This document shows positions 18,183-27,719 of a DNA stretch of 64,000 nt, piece by piece. This stretch comes from Actinomycetota bacterium (GTDB lineage Bacteria; Actinomycetota; Thermoleophilia; BMS3ABIN01): positions 196,281 through 260,280 of the forward strand of contig JACRMB010000010.1 in assembly GCA_016235065.1 (NCBI GenBank), in the 5' to 3' direction. Numbering within the stretch: position 1 is the first letter of the stretch; each line of letters begins with the position of its first letter. The notes below the pieces were generated by a model. It searched no databases. It worked only from the letters and a program-made list of their open reading frames with translations, and had not been told where the DNA came from. Both the position numbers and the translations under genes were made by a program.

Positions 18183-19047
18183 CGACAGCGGTTCCTTCCT
18201 GCCCCGTTCCCTGCAGGGCGGCATTATCCTGCGCGGCAGCCGCGGGATCCGGCTCTGCAGGAACCGGTTCTTCCTCTACCGGCGCCGGCTCTTCGGCAGG
18301 TTCCGGCTCCACCGGCGCCGGGGGCGGCGGTGGAGCTATCTCCCTGGTCACCGGCCGCTCCGGAACTGAAACATCGATGATGACCTGGACACCGGCCGCA
18401 GTCGCGCGGGCCAGCAGCTGTCTCAGGACCTCGAACTTCAGCTCATAGTCAGCGAGTGATCCAAAATGGACGCTGACCCCGGATTTCGTCTTGGCGTTGA
18501 TGTCGCCGTTATCCACCGACACTTCGGCCAGCTCGTAATTGAAATTCACCGGGATGTTGGCCAGGAACCTGGCACCGGTGAGAACATCCGGACAATCGGC
18601 CTGCCTGCCTACTTCGGCCGAGCAGGGTTCTTTGGTCGTCAGTACCGGGAATGCAGCGGCGGCCGCTCCCTGCTCAGCCAGGACTTTACCTTCCGCCGAC
18701 AGGATGAAGTTTTTGCCACCTGCTGCCGCCAGGCAGATAAATGGCCGGTGCTCCCTGACGCGGATAACTATTGTGCCGGGAAAATCCCGGTCGAATTCGA
18801 TGTCCTCGACAAAAGCGAAATCACCGAGTTCTCCCCGTACGGTATCGAAAGGCGGACGGACCAGGCTCTGGCCGCGCAGCAGCGGCCCGGCTTTTTCCAT
18901 GATCTCCTCGCTGGTGACGGCGCGATTGCCCTCGATGACGATCTCGTCGATAGCCAGCACCGATGACTGGCTGAGCCAGAAGGCTGCGCCGGCGCCGATG
19001 CCGACCACAAGGACCACCATCAGGATCTTCCAGATGTATGTGAACAT
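18148..19047 (-). CDS. ftsQ: Cell-division protein FtsQ (POTRA domain)
   Basis: The 299-residue protein has one N-terminal membrane segment (about residues 7-27), then a POTRA domain (IDEIVIEGNRAVTSEEIMEKAGP) and the FtsQ beta domain (FPGTIVIRVREHRPFICLA). FtsQ/DivIB recruits FtsL and FtsB to the septum on the outer face of the membrane. From about residue 235 an unusual tail follows, composed largely of Pro, Glu and Ala (PPPPPAPVEPEPAEEPAPV). This low-complexity tail is likely extracytoplasmic and may span or bind the wall. The gene lies between murB and ftsA in the conserved order. Confidence 0.9.
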   Translation of the reverse strand: MFTYIWKILMVVLVVGIGAGAAFWLSQSSVLAIDEIVIEGNRAVTSEEIMEKAGPLLRGQSLVRPPFDTVRGELGDFAFVEDIEFDRDFPGTIVIRVREHRPFICLAAAGGKNFILSAEGKVLAEQGAAAAAFPVLTTKEPCSAEVGRQADCPDVLTGARFLANIPVNFNYELAEVSVDNGDINAKTKSGVSVHFGSLADYELKFEVLRQLLARATAAGVQVIIDVSVPERPVTREIAPPPPPAPVEPEPAEEPAPVEEEPVPAEPDPAAAAQDNAALQGTGQEGTAVDGAGAPVAGTQ

Positions 19048-19058
19048 CTGCCGTCCTC

Positions 19059-19985
19059 CTATAGGGGCGCGAGGCCGATGTCGCCGAGGAACCTCACCTC
19101 GGGCTCGAGAACGATGCCTTCACTGTCGTGTACCCGGCGGCGGCATTCATCCATGAGCCAGATGACATCTGCCGCAGTCGCCGTGCCGCGGTTGACGATG
19201 AAGTTCGCGTGCACCTGCGAGACTGAGGCGCCGCCATGTTCCAGGCCCTTGCAGCCGCTACGGTCGAGGAGTTCGCCAGCGCTCGCACCCTCCGACGGAT
19301 TGCGGAAGACGCTTCCACAGGTGCGCTCGCCCGAAGGCTGAGCGTCTCCCCGGCGGCGGCTGTACTCCGCCATCGTCTCACGGACCGCTTCAGGTTCTGC
19401 AGGTTCCAAGGCCAGCACCACGCGGGTCACGACCGAATCTTTGGGCAGTTCGCAATGCCGATAAGAAAAACTCAGGGAACCGGCCTCAAGCGCCCGGCAT
19501 TCTCCCGGCAGGCAAAGTAGCACCCGCGCCGCGAGGCTGCCGATCTCGGTCCCCCAGGCGCCGGCGTTCATGGCGATGGCGCCGCCGACTGATCCGGGGA
19601 TGCCGGCGAGTGGTTCCAGGCCAGAGAGTCCGGCTGCAGCGGCCAGGGATGCGGCGCGGGTGAGGGAAGCACCGGCTCCACATTCGAGACGCCCCCCGGA
19701 CTGCGCTTTGCATTCCTTCAGTTCCCCGCTCAGCCTGATGACCAAACCGTCCCAGCCGGTATCAGCCACCAGCAGATTCGACCCATAACCGAGAACAAAC
19801 CAGTCGATCCCATGGGCGGCGGCTACAGACATTGCGGCAGCAAGCTTTTCTGATGAATCAATCTCAAGGAGGAGGGCGGCGGGACCGCCGCAGCCGAGGG
19901 TGGTAAGCCGGTCCAGACTGGCGTCAGTGGTTCCCGCGCGACCGGCGGCCGCTTCGAATTCTTCGAGGACCTTTCGGTCAAACAA
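19059..19985 (-). CDS. murB: UDP-N-acetylenolpyruvoylglucosamine reductase MurB
   Basis: MurB reduces UDP-GlcNAc-enolpyruvate to UDP-MurNAc with NADPH and FAD. The FAD-binding motif VLGYGSNLLVADTGWDGLVI and GIPGSVGGAIAMNAGAWG are clear, with catalytic residues in FSYRHCELP, GSVFRNPSEGASAG (proton-donating Ser) and the final VLEPEVRFLG (Glu). I choose the TTG at 19985, which overlaps the murC stop by 8 nt and follows GGCAGGAAAG; a longer frame to 20027 reads through murC coding sequence. The protein is about 308 residues, normal for a bacterial MurB. ftsQ follows after 11 nt. Confidence 0.93.
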   Translation of the reverse strand: MFDRKVLEEFEAAAGRAGTTDASLDRLTTLGCGGPAALLLEIDSSEKLAAAMSVAAAHGIDWFVLGYGSNLLVADTGWDGLVIRLSGELKECKAQSGGRLECGAGASLTRAASLAAAAGLSGLEPLAGIPGSVGGAIAMNAGAWGTEIGSLAARVLLCLPGECRALEAGSLSFSYRHCELPKDSVVTRVVLALEPAEPEAVRETMAEYSRRRGDAQPSGERTCGSVFRNPSEGASAGELLDRSGCKGLEHGGASVSQVHANFIVNRGTATAADVIWLMDECRRRVHDSEGIVLEPEVRFLGDIGLAPL

Positions 19986-21369
19986 GGCTTTCCTGCCTTT
20001 GGAGGGCGGCCAGCAGGTCTTCACCAACCTTGAAGATATCGCCGGCGCCGATCGTCAACAAAAGATCTCCCGGGCGAAGCTCGCGTAACAGCAGCGGCAC
20101 GATATCGCCCTTCCTGGGGATGTAGGCCACATTGGCGTTGGGCGACCACTTGAGCGCCGAATCGATGACAAGCTTGCCGCTGATACCCGGTTCGGGCTCC
20201 TCTCGGGCGCCATATATGTCGGTGACGATGGCGAGATCGCAATTGTTGAGCGCCTTTCCGAACTCGTCGTGCAGGTAGCGGGTGCGCGAATAAAGGTGTG
20301 GCTGGAAAGCTCCGATCACCCGGGTCCAGCCGCCGGAGCGTGCTGCCTCGAGAGTCGCTGCGATCTCGGTGGGATGATGGGCATAGTCGTCGACTATGGT
20401 GACGCCCGCGGCTTCGCCCTTGACCTGGAAACGGCGGGCGGCGCCGCTGAAACTGGCGAGCGCTCCCGCAGCTGATGGCGGTTGGGTCCCGATAAGATCG
20501 AGCACGGCGATCGCGGCCAGGGAATTGAGCACGTTGTGGAGGCCGCGCACCATGAGCGAGACGCGGCAGGGCTCGGCGTCGACGCCGGCGGTCTCCGGCC
20601 ATGCAAGACTAAACGACGTCCCGGCGCGGTTCGAATCAAGGTCCATCGCACGATAATCTGCGCCTTCGTCGGTTCCGTAGGTCACTACCCTGGCGCGGGT
20701 GGATTTGGCGATCTCGCGCAGAAGCGGCTGGTCCCATATGACCAGGGCACCGTCCTCGGGAAGCTCCGAGACGAACTGCCTGAAGACCTCAACGACTTCG
20801 TCCAGCGAAGCGTAATGGGAATGATGGTCCAGCTCCACGTTGGTGATGACTGCGATCTCGGGCCTCAGATGCAGCAGGGAGCCGTCGCTCTCGTCGGCCT
20901 CGGCAACCAGCCATTCGCCTTCTCCTGCCCGGGCGTTGCTGCCAACGTCGTTGAGCTCGCCGCCGACCACGAAAGACGGTTTGAGGTCCAGCAACTCCAT
21001 GGTATTGGCTATCATCGAAGTGGTCGTCGTCTTGCCATGGGTGCCGGCGACGGCGATACCACGCTTCATGCTCATGAGCTCGGCCAGCATCTGGGCCCGC
21101 TGGAACACGGGGATGCCCCGCTGCGCCGCCGCGACCAGCTCGGGATTATGCGGCGGGATGGCCGTCGAGACGACGACCGCGTCCGGGCGCTCCAGGTTCT
21201 CTGCCGCATGGCCGATGGCCACGGTCACGCCGGCCTCATCCAGCATGCGGGTGTAGCGCGAACGTTTGAGGTCCGAGCCACTGACCTCGTAACCCAGGGT
21301 ATGGAACACCTGGGCGATGCCGCTCATGCCCGCCCCGCCTATGCCTATGAAATGGATTTTTTTGATCAC
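19978..21369 (-). CDS. murC: UDP-N-acetylmuramate:L-alanine ligase MurC
   Basis: MurC adds L-alanine to UDP-MurNAc using ATP, the first amino-acid step of the stem peptide. The 463-residue protein begins with the Rossmann motif IHFIGIGGAGMSGIAQVFHTLG, has the ATP P-loop GTHGKTTTTSMI near residue 112, the central motif EADESDGSLL, and the C-terminal ligase domain motif VDDYAHHPTEIAATLEAAR. It starts at a GTG, 51 nt after murG, and its stop overlaps the murB start. Length and motifs are normal. Confidence 0.95.
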   Translation of the reverse strand: MIKKIHFIGIGGAGMSGIAQVFHTLGYEVSGSDLKRSRYTRMLDEAGVTVAIGHAAENLERPDAVVVSTAIPPHNPELVAAAQRGIPVFQRAQMLAELMSMKRGIAVAGTHGKTTTTSMIANTMELLDLKPSFVVGGELNDVGSNARAGEGEWLVAEADESDGSLLHLRPEIAVITNVELDHHSHYASLDEVVEVFRQFVSELPEDGALVIWDQPLLREIAKSTRARVVTYGTDEGADYRAMDLDSNRAGTSFSLAWPETAGVDAEPCRVSLMVRGLHNVLNSLAAIAVLDLIGTQPPSAAGALASFSGAARRFQVKGEAAGVTIVDDYAHHPTEIAATLEAARSGGWTRVIGAFQPHLYSRTRYLHDEFGKALNNCDLAIVTDIYGAREEPEPGISGKLVIDSALKWSPNANVAYIPRKGDIVPLLLRELRPGDLLLTIGAGDIFKVGEDLLAALQRQESLV

Positions 21370-21420
21370 TGCCTCCCGGCTGAATTATTTCTCTTCGTCA
21401 ATGACTGTAAGCCGGCCATA

Positions 21421-22536
21421 TCAACGCTTCCCGGACAGACTATATATCTCATCCGCGATGCGTCCGGCCCCATCGCGCCTGCCCAGAACCGAGCTGGCGG
21501 CCGCCATCGCGGCCAGACGCTGCCTGTCGCCGAGCAGGGCTTCCACCCTTTGTTTGAGCACGGCGCCGCTGAGATCGCCATCGAGGATGATCTCCGCCGC
21601 GTCCGCTCCGGCCATCCACTCGGCGTTCTTCAGCTGGTGGTCAGCGGTTGCATACGGATAGGGGATCAGCACTGCCGGTTTTCCCAGGGCCGCGACCTCC
21701 AGGACCGAGGCGCCTGAGCGTCCCACGACCAGATCCGCGGCAGCCGTGGCCAGCGGTAAATCAACTGTATAGTCTAGCAAATGATAATTCTCCGGGTCGG
21801 CGCCTCGCTTATCCAGCATCTCCCTGACCATCTCGTGATCGCGGCGGCCGCTCACATGCACCAGCTGAAAATCGAGCCGTGGTACACCGAAGGCCTCGAC
21901 ACAGGCGATATTGACCGACCTGGCTCCCAGGGAGCCGCCGCTGACCAGCACGACCGGCCTGCCGGCTGAAAGGCCGAACCTGTGACGGCCTGCTTCGGCC
22001 GACGCTTCGAGCAGTTCGCGCGACATGGGCCGTCCCGCCATCAGGTATTTGCGGCCCTCACGGCCCGGGATGGAGAAGCTCAGGGCCACGCGCCGGGCAA
22101 ATGGCGCCAGAGCCCGGTTGGCAAGGCCCATGTGGGAATCGAGTTCGACGATCAGAGTCGGAGTCCGCCTCAGGAAAGCAGTGAAGACCGGCGCCCAGCT
22201 AACGTAGCCGCCGCCGCCAACGACCACATCCGGCCGCCGCCGGCCCAGGATCCTGAAACAGTCGAGGCTGCCCTTGATCAGCGACCAGATGAAAAGGAAC
22301 AGTTGCAGAGAGAAATGGCGGTCGAGACCCCTGAGGTCGGCAAGATCGAGCTCGTACCCGGCCTGCGGTACCAGCTCCATCTCCAGCCCCCTTCCGGTGC
22401 CGATGAATGAGACCTGGGCGCCTCTATCCGTGAGCGCGCCGGCGAGAGCGAGCGCCGGCACCAGGTGCCCGGCCGTCCCGCCTGCCGCGATCACGACTTT
22501 CAACGGCTTTGTTTTTTCTCTGGGGAGCTGCGGCAA
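21421..22536 (-). CDS. murG: Lipid II synthase MurG
   Basis: MurG is the peripheral glycosyltransferase that transfers GlcNAc from UDP-GlcNAc to lipid I to give lipid II. The N-terminal glycine loop VVIAAGGTAGHLVPALALA, the membrane-side VVGGGGYVSWAPV, the C-domain SGGSLGARSVN and the UDP-binding VVGRSGASVLEVAALGKPAVLIPYP are all present. The start is uncertain: TTG at 22536 (GGGG 5 nt upstream) or TTG at 22503, directly before the conserved domain; both overlap the basic tail of ftsW. The longest frame, to 22587, is unlikely. The gene lies between ftsW and murC, the canonical place. Confidence 0.93.
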   Translation of the reverse strand: MPQLPREKTKPLKVVIAAGGTAGHLVPALALAGALTDRGAQVSFIGTGRGLEMELVPQAGYELDLADLRGLDRHFSLQLFLFIWSLIKGSLDCFRILGRRRPDVVVGGGGYVSWAPVFTAFLRRTPTLIVELDSHMGLANRALAPFARRVALSFSIPGREGRKYLMAGRPMSRELLEASAEAGRHRFGLSAGRPVVLVSGGSLGARSVNIACVEAFGVPRLDFQLVHVSGRRDHEMVREMLDKRGADPENYHLLDYTVDLPLATAAADLVVGRSGASVLEVAALGKPAVLIPYPYATADHQLKNAEWMAGADAAEIILDGDLSGAVLKQRVEALLGDRQRLAAMAAASSVLGRRDGAGRIADEIYSLSGKR

Positions 22537-23689
22537 TTTTACCCCGTGGGTTGACGGCGATGTTAAGTAATATACCGATGCTGGCAAGGACGACGATCAG
22601 GCTGCTGCCGCCGTAGCTCACAAGCGGCAGCGGCACGCCGGTGAGAGGCAGAAGGCCGGTCACGGCACAGAGGTTGATCGCGGCCTGGCCCACCAGCATG
22701 GAGGTTATCCCGGCTGCCACATATTTGCCGAACCTGTAGCGGCAGTTGAGGGCGATGCGGAACCCTATATAGGCGAAGGCGATAAAACCGCCGACGACCA
22801 GCAGCGCACCCAGGATGCCGGTCTCCTCGCTGATGATGGAAAATATCATGTCCGTGTGAGATTCCGGCAGGTAGTTGAACTTCTGTACGCTCTGCCCCAG
22901 GCCGACGCCGGACATGCCGCCGGAACCGATGGCGACCCACGACTGGATGATCTGATGCCCGGTTCCCGAAGGGTCCTGCCAGGGATCGAGGAACGCCGTG
23001 ATGCGGTCCATCTGATGCGGCTTGACGAAGACCGAGAGCAGGAACAGGAACGCGGCTCCCATCGCCGGCAGCGCCAGTACCCTGAGGCTGACGCCGGCTA
23101 CCAGCAACATGCCGGCCAGGGTCACGCTGAGAGTTATGGCGGTGCCCATGTCCGGCTCCAGCAGCACCAGGAAGCAGGCGGCCACCGGGATGGCAAGCAC
23201 CGGCAGGGCCATGTCCTTCAGGGAGACCAGAAGCCGCGGCCTCGAACTCATGACCGCGGCCGCGAACAGGATGACAGCCAGCTTGGCGAACTCCGCCGGC
23301 TGGAAGGTCGCCTGACCGGCGCCGAGCCAGCGGCGAGCACCATTGACGCTGATTCCTACTCCTGGTATAAGGACCACAAAGAGCAGCACCATGGCTATCG
23401 CCATCAGTACCGGGGCCAGCTTGCGCAGGCGGGTGAAATCATATCTGGCCATGAGGAACATGGCCACCACACCCCAGGCGGCGAAGAAGAGTTCGCGCTT
23501 GAGGTAGTAATAACCGTCCTGGTTCTCGAAATAAGCCCTTGCCAGGCTGGCGCTGAAGACCATGACCACACCAAGCGCCAGCATCCCCATGGCTACGATG
23601 GCAAGGAAGACATACTCGAAGTTGCCTTCCTCACTCCGCATTCGTGAACGCGCAGTTGCCTCCTGTTTTCGCCGGGTCATCAGGCTCAT
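22424..23689 (-). CDS. ftsW: Septal peptidoglycan polymerase FtsW (SEDS family)
   Basis: FtsW is the membrane glycosyltransferase that polymerises lipid II at the septum together with FtsI. The 421-residue protein has about ten membrane segments. Family signatures include GARRWLGAGQATFQPAEFAKLA, the glycosyltransferase loop region with HTDMIFSIISEETGILG, and the closing LTGVPLPLVSYGGSSLIVVLASIGILLNI. A strongly basic C-terminal tail of about 40 residues (RKNKAVESRDRGRRDG) extends beyond the last helix and overlaps the murG start region. The ATG overlaps the murD stop (ATGA). Confidence 0.94.
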   Translation of the reverse strand: MSLMTRRKQEATARSRMRSEEGNFEYVFLAIVAMGMLALGVVMVFSASLARAYFENQDGYYYLKRELFFAAWGVVAMFLMARYDFTRLRKLAPVLMAIAMVLLFVVLIPGVGISVNGARRWLGAGQATFQPAEFAKLAVILFAAAVMSSRPRLLVSLKDMALPVLAIPVAACFLVLLEPDMGTAITLSVTLAGMLLVAGVSLRVLALPAMGAAFLFLLSVFVKPHQMDRITAFLDPWQDPSGTGHQIIQSWVAIGSGGMSGVGLGQSVQKFNYLPESHTDMIFSIISEETGILGALLVVGGFIAFAYIGFRIALNCRYRFGKYVAAGITSMLVGQAAINLCAVTGLLPLTGVPLPLVSYGGSSLIVVLASIGILLNIAVNPRGKIAAAPQRKNKAVESRDRGRRDGRAPGAGARSRRRAHG

Positions 23690-25188
23690 TCCGACCCGGC
23701 CTTCATCTGATTGACTAGATTCACGAAATGTGTGCCTCTCTGCTCAAAGTTGTCATACTGGTCGAAGCTGGCACACGCAGGTGACAGCAAAATGGTGTCT
23801 CCGGGCTCCGCATGCTCCCGGGCAACCCGCACCGCCTCCTCAAGATCCCCCGCGATCAGGACATCGCCTCCCACCAGGTCGAAACTTGCTGCGATGACAG
23901 ACGCCGCCTCGCCGATGAGGATGACCTCAGTGACCTTTGGGTCCGAAGCTGCCACGGCCAGGTCGTCAAAGTCACAACCCTTGGTCCGGCCTCCAAGGAT
24001 CAGATGGATACCGCGCTGATAAGCGGTCAGCGCCTTGAGCGCCGCGTCCACGTTCGTAGCCTTGGAGTCGTTCACATAAGTGACGCCGTCGACCACGCCC
24101 ACCTCCTGAAGCCTGTGGGGGATACCGGGAAAACTCTTGATCCCGGCAGCGATCTCCTCAGGCGAAAGCCCCAGGCACAGGCAGGCCGCAGTGGCGGCGA
24201 GGCAGTTATCGAGGTTGTGCTCACCCCTCAGGGAGGATTCAGACCACTCGAGTATCGCCGTCGACGCGCCTTCTTTTCTGACTTCGCCGCTGGTGGTGTC
24301 AATCCTGCCGGAATATTCCCTAGGCAGCCGGGAACGCAGCCCGGTGCTGGCTATATCAAGTCCGTGGAGGCTCGCCCGGATGACGCCCTGCCGCTTGAAT
24401 ACGATCGGCTCACCGGATTCGCCGGCGTCGGGCCTGGCATCGCCGGCACTGCGGCTGAACCAGACCCGCGAGGCGTGCCCAGGGACCGGACGCCTGCAGT
24501 TGCCGTCATCCAGGTTGATGATCGATATGTCTTCCGGTTGCTGATTCTCGAACACCCGCAGCTTGGCGATGAAATAAGCTTCGATATCAGGGTGCCGGTC
24601 CAAATGATCGGGCGCCAGGTTCAGAAGGATGGCGATATCTGCCCTGAAGCTGATCATGTCTTCAAGCTGGAAGCTGGAGAGCTCGAGTACGAGGACCTCG
24701 TCTTCGTCCACCTCGCCGACCAGCGAAGAGAGGGCGACGCCCACGTTCCCCGCTACCCGGCACGGCCTGCCCGTGGCGCCGATGATGTGCCCGAGCAGCT
24801 CAGCCGTGGTGGTCTTGCCATTGGTTCCGGTTACCCCCACGATGATATTGGGAAGGAACCGCCAGGCGAACTCCACTTCTCCCCATATGGGGATGCCGCG
24901 CATCTTCGCCTCTAGCAGCAGAGAGCTTTCCGGGGGAACTCCCGGGCTCTTGACTACAAGGCTGCAGCCATCCAGCAGGGAGTTGTCCTCGCGGCCGGGC
25001 TCGACCCGGATTCCGGCCGCCTGAAGCCGCTCGATCTCCTCGGCCATAACCGGCGCAGGATCACGATCTGCGAGGATGACTTCCGCAGCAGGCAACATCC
25101 TGCGCGCGGCAAGCGCCGCGGCGATGCCCGACCGGGCCATGCCGACTATCAGCAGGCGACCGGTGTCGTCGAGGCCGCTGAAGCTCAT
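23686..25188 (-). CDS. murD: UDP-N-acetylmuramoyl-L-alanine:D-glutamate ligase MurD
   Basis: MurD adds D-glutamate to UDP-MurNAc-L-Ala. At 500 residues it is slightly longer than usual; the extra length comes from a loop in the central domain (about residues 240-310) containing DARPDAGESGEPIV and a Ser/Arg-rich stretch. The ATP P-loop is VGVTGTNGKTTTAELLGHI, the central motifs are LELSSFQLE and LNLAPDHLDRH, and the C-terminal domain has YVNDSKATNVDAALKAL and HLILGGRTKGCDF. Its start overlaps the mraY stop and its stop overlaps the ftsW start, both by 4 nt. Confidence 0.95.
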   Translation of the reverse strand: MSFSGLDDTGRLLIVGMARSGIAAALAARRMLPAAEVILADRDPAPVMAEEIERLQAAGIRVEPGREDNSLLDGCSLVVKSPGVPPESSLLLEAKMRGIPIWGEVEFAWRFLPNIIVGVTGTNGKTTTAELLGHIIGATGRPCRVAGNVGVALSSLVGEVDEDEVLVLELSSFQLEDMISFRADIAILLNLAPDHLDRHPDIEAYFIAKLRVFENQQPEDISIINLDDGNCRRPVPGHASRVWFSRSAGDARPDAGESGEPIVFKRQGVIRASLHGLDIASTGLRSRLPREYSGRIDTTSGEVRKEGASTAILEWSESSLRGEHNLDNCLAATAACLCLGLSPEEIAAGIKSFPGIPHRLQEVGVVDGVTYVNDSKATNVDAALKALTAYQRGIHLILGGRTKGCDFDDLAVAASDPKVTEVILIGEAASVIAASFDLVGGDVLIAGDLEEAVRVAREHAEPGDTILLSPACASFDQYDNFEQRGTHFVNLVNQMKAGSE

Positions 25189-26162
25189 CGTCCCGGGAGT
25201 GAGATGTAGAAGATCGTAAAGCCGGTCGAGGCAAAGATCGCCGCGATTATCCAGAAGCGCATGATGATCTTGGTCTCCGACCAGGCCATCATCTCAAAAT
25301 GGTGATGGATAGGCGTCATCAGGAATACCCGCCTGCCGTCTGTCATCCTGAAGACAAGCACCTGGATGATCACCGAGGCTGCCTCGGCTACGAAGATGGC
25401 GCCGATGACGATCAGCAGCAGCTCCGTCTGGGTGAGGAATGCCATGGCCGCCAACGCTCCCCCCAAAGCCAGGGAGCCGGTATCACCCATAAAGATCTCT
25501 GCCGGAAAAGAGTTGAACCAGAGGAAGCCGACGCAGGCTCCGCCGAGGCAGGCGGCGATGATCCCCAGATCGTTCTGATCGGTCAGGAAGGCGATAGTCA
25601 TGTATGACAGGGTAGTGATCGCGACCGAGCCAGCTGCGAGGCCGTCCAGCCCGTCGGTGAGATTCACCGCGTTGGAGAAAAAAGCCAGCCAGAGGAAGAT
25701 GATGAAATAGTAGAAGATACCCACGTCGATTACCTGGTCGCTCATCGGTATCCTGATGCTCTCGGTCAGGCCTGCATAGCGCACTGCCAGCAATCCGACC
25801 ACGAATGCCAGCACCAGCTGTAAAAGCAGCTTGCCGCGGGCGCGGAGGCCAAGCGAACGTTTCATCCTGATCTTGGCGAAATCGTCAGCGAAGCCGATGG
25901 CAGCGCAGCCCAGAGTGGTTATTACCACGATCAGGCTCTTGGCGCTGATCTCCCAGAGGATGAAATAGGGAACCAGCATACCGGCGATGATCAGGATGCC
26001 GCCCAGGGTGGGGATGCCCGCCTTTGTGGTCAGATGAGCTTCAGGGCCTTCCTCGCGGACCTGCTGGCCGAACTCGTTCTTCTTGACGAACTTGATGAAT
26101 TTTGGTCCCAGGAACAGGGTTATCAACATGGCGGCGAGGCCGGCTGCCAGAAGCTGGAACAT
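25185..26162 (-). CDS. mraY: Phospho-N-acetylmuramoyl-pentapeptide transferase MraY
   Basis: MraY transfers phospho-MurNAc-pentapeptide to undecaprenyl phosphate, making lipid I. The 325-residue protein has about ten membrane helices and the conserved cytoplasmic motifs: GFADDFAKIRMKRSLGL with the catalytic aspartate pair, NAVNLTDGLDGLAAG, FMGDTGSLALGGALA and the histidine motif MTPIHHHFEMMAWSE. Substrate arriving here must be the full pentapeptide, which needs MurE and MurF; only MurF is encoded next to it. Confidence 0.95.
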   Translation of the reverse strand: MFQLLAAGLAAMLITLFLGPKFIKFVKKNEFGQQVREEGPEAHLTTKAGIPTLGGILIIAGMLVPYFILWEISAKSLIVVITTLGCAAIGFADDFAKIRMKRSLGLRARGKLLLQLVLAFVVGLLAVRYAGLTESIRIPMSDQVIDVGIFYYFIIFLWLAFFSNAVNLTDGLDGLAAGSVAITTLSYMTIAFLTDQNDLGIIAACLGGACVGFLWFNSFPAEIFMGDTGSLALGGALAAMAFLTQTELLLIVIGAIFVAEAASVIIQVLVFRMTDGRRVFLMTPIHHHFEMMAWSETKIIMRFWIIAAIFASTGFTIFYISLPGR

Positions 26163-26168
26163 GCCGGA

Positions 26169-27719
26169 CTAACGCTCCGTATTCGTGTCGGAGGAATCTC
26201 CGGCTTCAGCGTTGGCCCGGCCGGCAGGACCAGAATCCGCGAGCGCCTCGCTCAGCTCTTCGAGCTTCATGAACCTCGACGCCTTGACCAAAGCCACATC
26301 AGATTGTCTGAGCATGCCTGGAACAGCCTCTATTGCCGCCTTTCGGTCCTCGAAATGGAAGCAGCACTCTCGGCAGCCGCCAGCCTGACGGGCGCCCTCG
26401 ATATAGCCGATAGCCTCCTGGCCGATGGCGAACAGGCAGTCGATGCCGAGTTCCGCGACCCGCCGGCCGATCTCACGATGGTATTCCCGGGAATCCCCGC
26501 CAAGCTCGCCCATGTCCCCGATGATTGCCACAGTGCGGCGGCCGGTGCCGACGCTGGCCAGGTAATCCAGGGAAGAGCGCATCGATAGCGGATTAGCGTT
26601 GTAACAATCGTTGAGGAGGGTTACTCCGCTAGGCAGCATCATCAGTTCACCGCGAAGGCCTGAGAGATGGATGCTCTCCACTGCCGCCGGCACCTCTTCC
26701 AGTGGCAGGCCGAGCATGTCGTAGGCGCCGATGGCGGCCATCATGTTGAGCAGGTGGTGATGGGGAGCAAAATTGAACCAGAGTTCGATCTCCTGGCCCC
26801 GGCAGGAGATGACCGCATGCAGGCTGCCGTCCTCCATATGCTCGTGGAAGACGGGATGGATATCCGCCAGCGGATCGAATCCGAAAGTTGTTTTTTGAAG
26901 ATCCAGACCGGCGAGATGCGGCTCCAGCAGCGGCTCACCATAAGGGACCACCAGCATGCCGCCGGGGGAGAGGCCCCGGGCGATCTCCGCCTTGCCCCGG
27001 GCGATGTTCTCGAGGCTGCCGGCATATTCCAGATGAGCCGGGCCGATGTTGGTGATCACGGCGATATCGGGAGCGGCGACCTGGCAGAGCTCGGTGATCT
27101 CGCCGGGAGCCTGCATGCCCATCTCGACTACGATGACCTCGGTTCCTTCGCCGGCTTCCAGCAGGGTGAGAGGCACCCCGACTTCGTTGTTGAAGCTGGC
27201 CCGGCTGGCGACGAACTCCAGGCGGGGAGCCAGCAGCCCAGACAGCATGTCCTTGGTGGAAGTCTTGCCGGTGCTGCCGGTTATGGCTACTACAGTGGCG
27301 CCGCTGCGGGCGGCTACCAGGGAACCTATCTTTTTTAGGGCGCCGCCTGAATCATCAACCGCGATGATAATGGCGCCGGTGCTTTCACTTGCGCCGATGC
27401 CTTCGCTGGCGCCACTTCCAGAAATTCCGCCATGGCCGCCGTTACCACCAGCAGCCGCCCTGACCGCGGCAGGCCTCTCCGCCACAATCCCCAGGGCTCC
27501 GCCAGCGATGGCCTCCTCCACGAATTCGCCGCCGTCGAAGTTCTCACCCCTGAGCGCGATGAAGAGTTTTCCGGCCAGATCGTCCCGAGTATCGGTGGAG
27601 ATCGCCTCGATCGCGGCCAGGCTGGAGCCCGCCAGGAGCTCGCCCGCGCAGGCTTCGCAGATATCTTTTGCGGTAAGCTTTATCAATTCTTCAACTTGTG
27701 TTGGTATCGCGCCCGACAT
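26169..27719 (-). CDS. murF: UDP-MurNAc-tripeptide:D-Ala-D-Ala ligase MurF
   Basis: MurF completes the stem peptide by adding D-Ala-D-Ala. The 516-residue protein has the N-terminal UDP-binding domain (AIEAISTDTRDDLAGKLFIAL, NFDGGEFVEEAI), an ATP P-loop in AITGSTGKTSTKDML, EMGMQAPGEITEL, and the C-terminal LLNDCYNANPLSMRSSLDYL. A Gly/Ser/Ala-rich insertion (about residues 95-120, GGNGGHGGISGSGASEG) lies in the N domain. The ATG at 27719 has GGAGAGG directly abutting it; a downstream TTG at 27683 is a possible alternative start. murE should precede this gene in the canonical order but does not. Confidence 0.93.
   Translation of the reverse strand: MSGAIPTQVEELIKLTAKDICEACAGELLAGSSLAAIEAISTDTRDDLAGKLFIALRGENFDGGEFVEEAIAGGALGIVAERPAAVRAAAGGNGGHGGISGSGASEGIGASESTGAIIIAVDDSGGALKKIGSLVAARSGATVVAITGSTGKTSTKDMLSGLLAPRLEFVASRASFNNEVGVPLTLLEAGEGTEVIVVEMGMQAPGEITELCQVAAPDIAVITNIGPAHLEYAGSLENIARGKAEIARGLSPGGMLVVPYGEPLLEPHLAGLDLQKTTFGFDPLADIHPVFHEHMEDGSLHAVISCRGQEIELWFNFAPHHHLLNMMAAIGAYDMLGLPLEEVPAAVESIHLSGLRGELMMLPSGVTLLNDCYNANPLSMRSSLDYLASVGTGRRTVAIIGDMGELGGDSREYHREIGRRVAELGIDCLFAIGQEAIGYIEGARQAGGCRECCFHFEDRKAAIEAVPGMLRQSDVALVKASRFMKLEELSEALADSGPAGRANAEAGDSSDTNTER

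Noticed and set aside
20482-21717. Plus-strand open frame of 411 codons opposite murC and murG
   Set aside because: No family features; antisense to intact MurC and MurG motifs.
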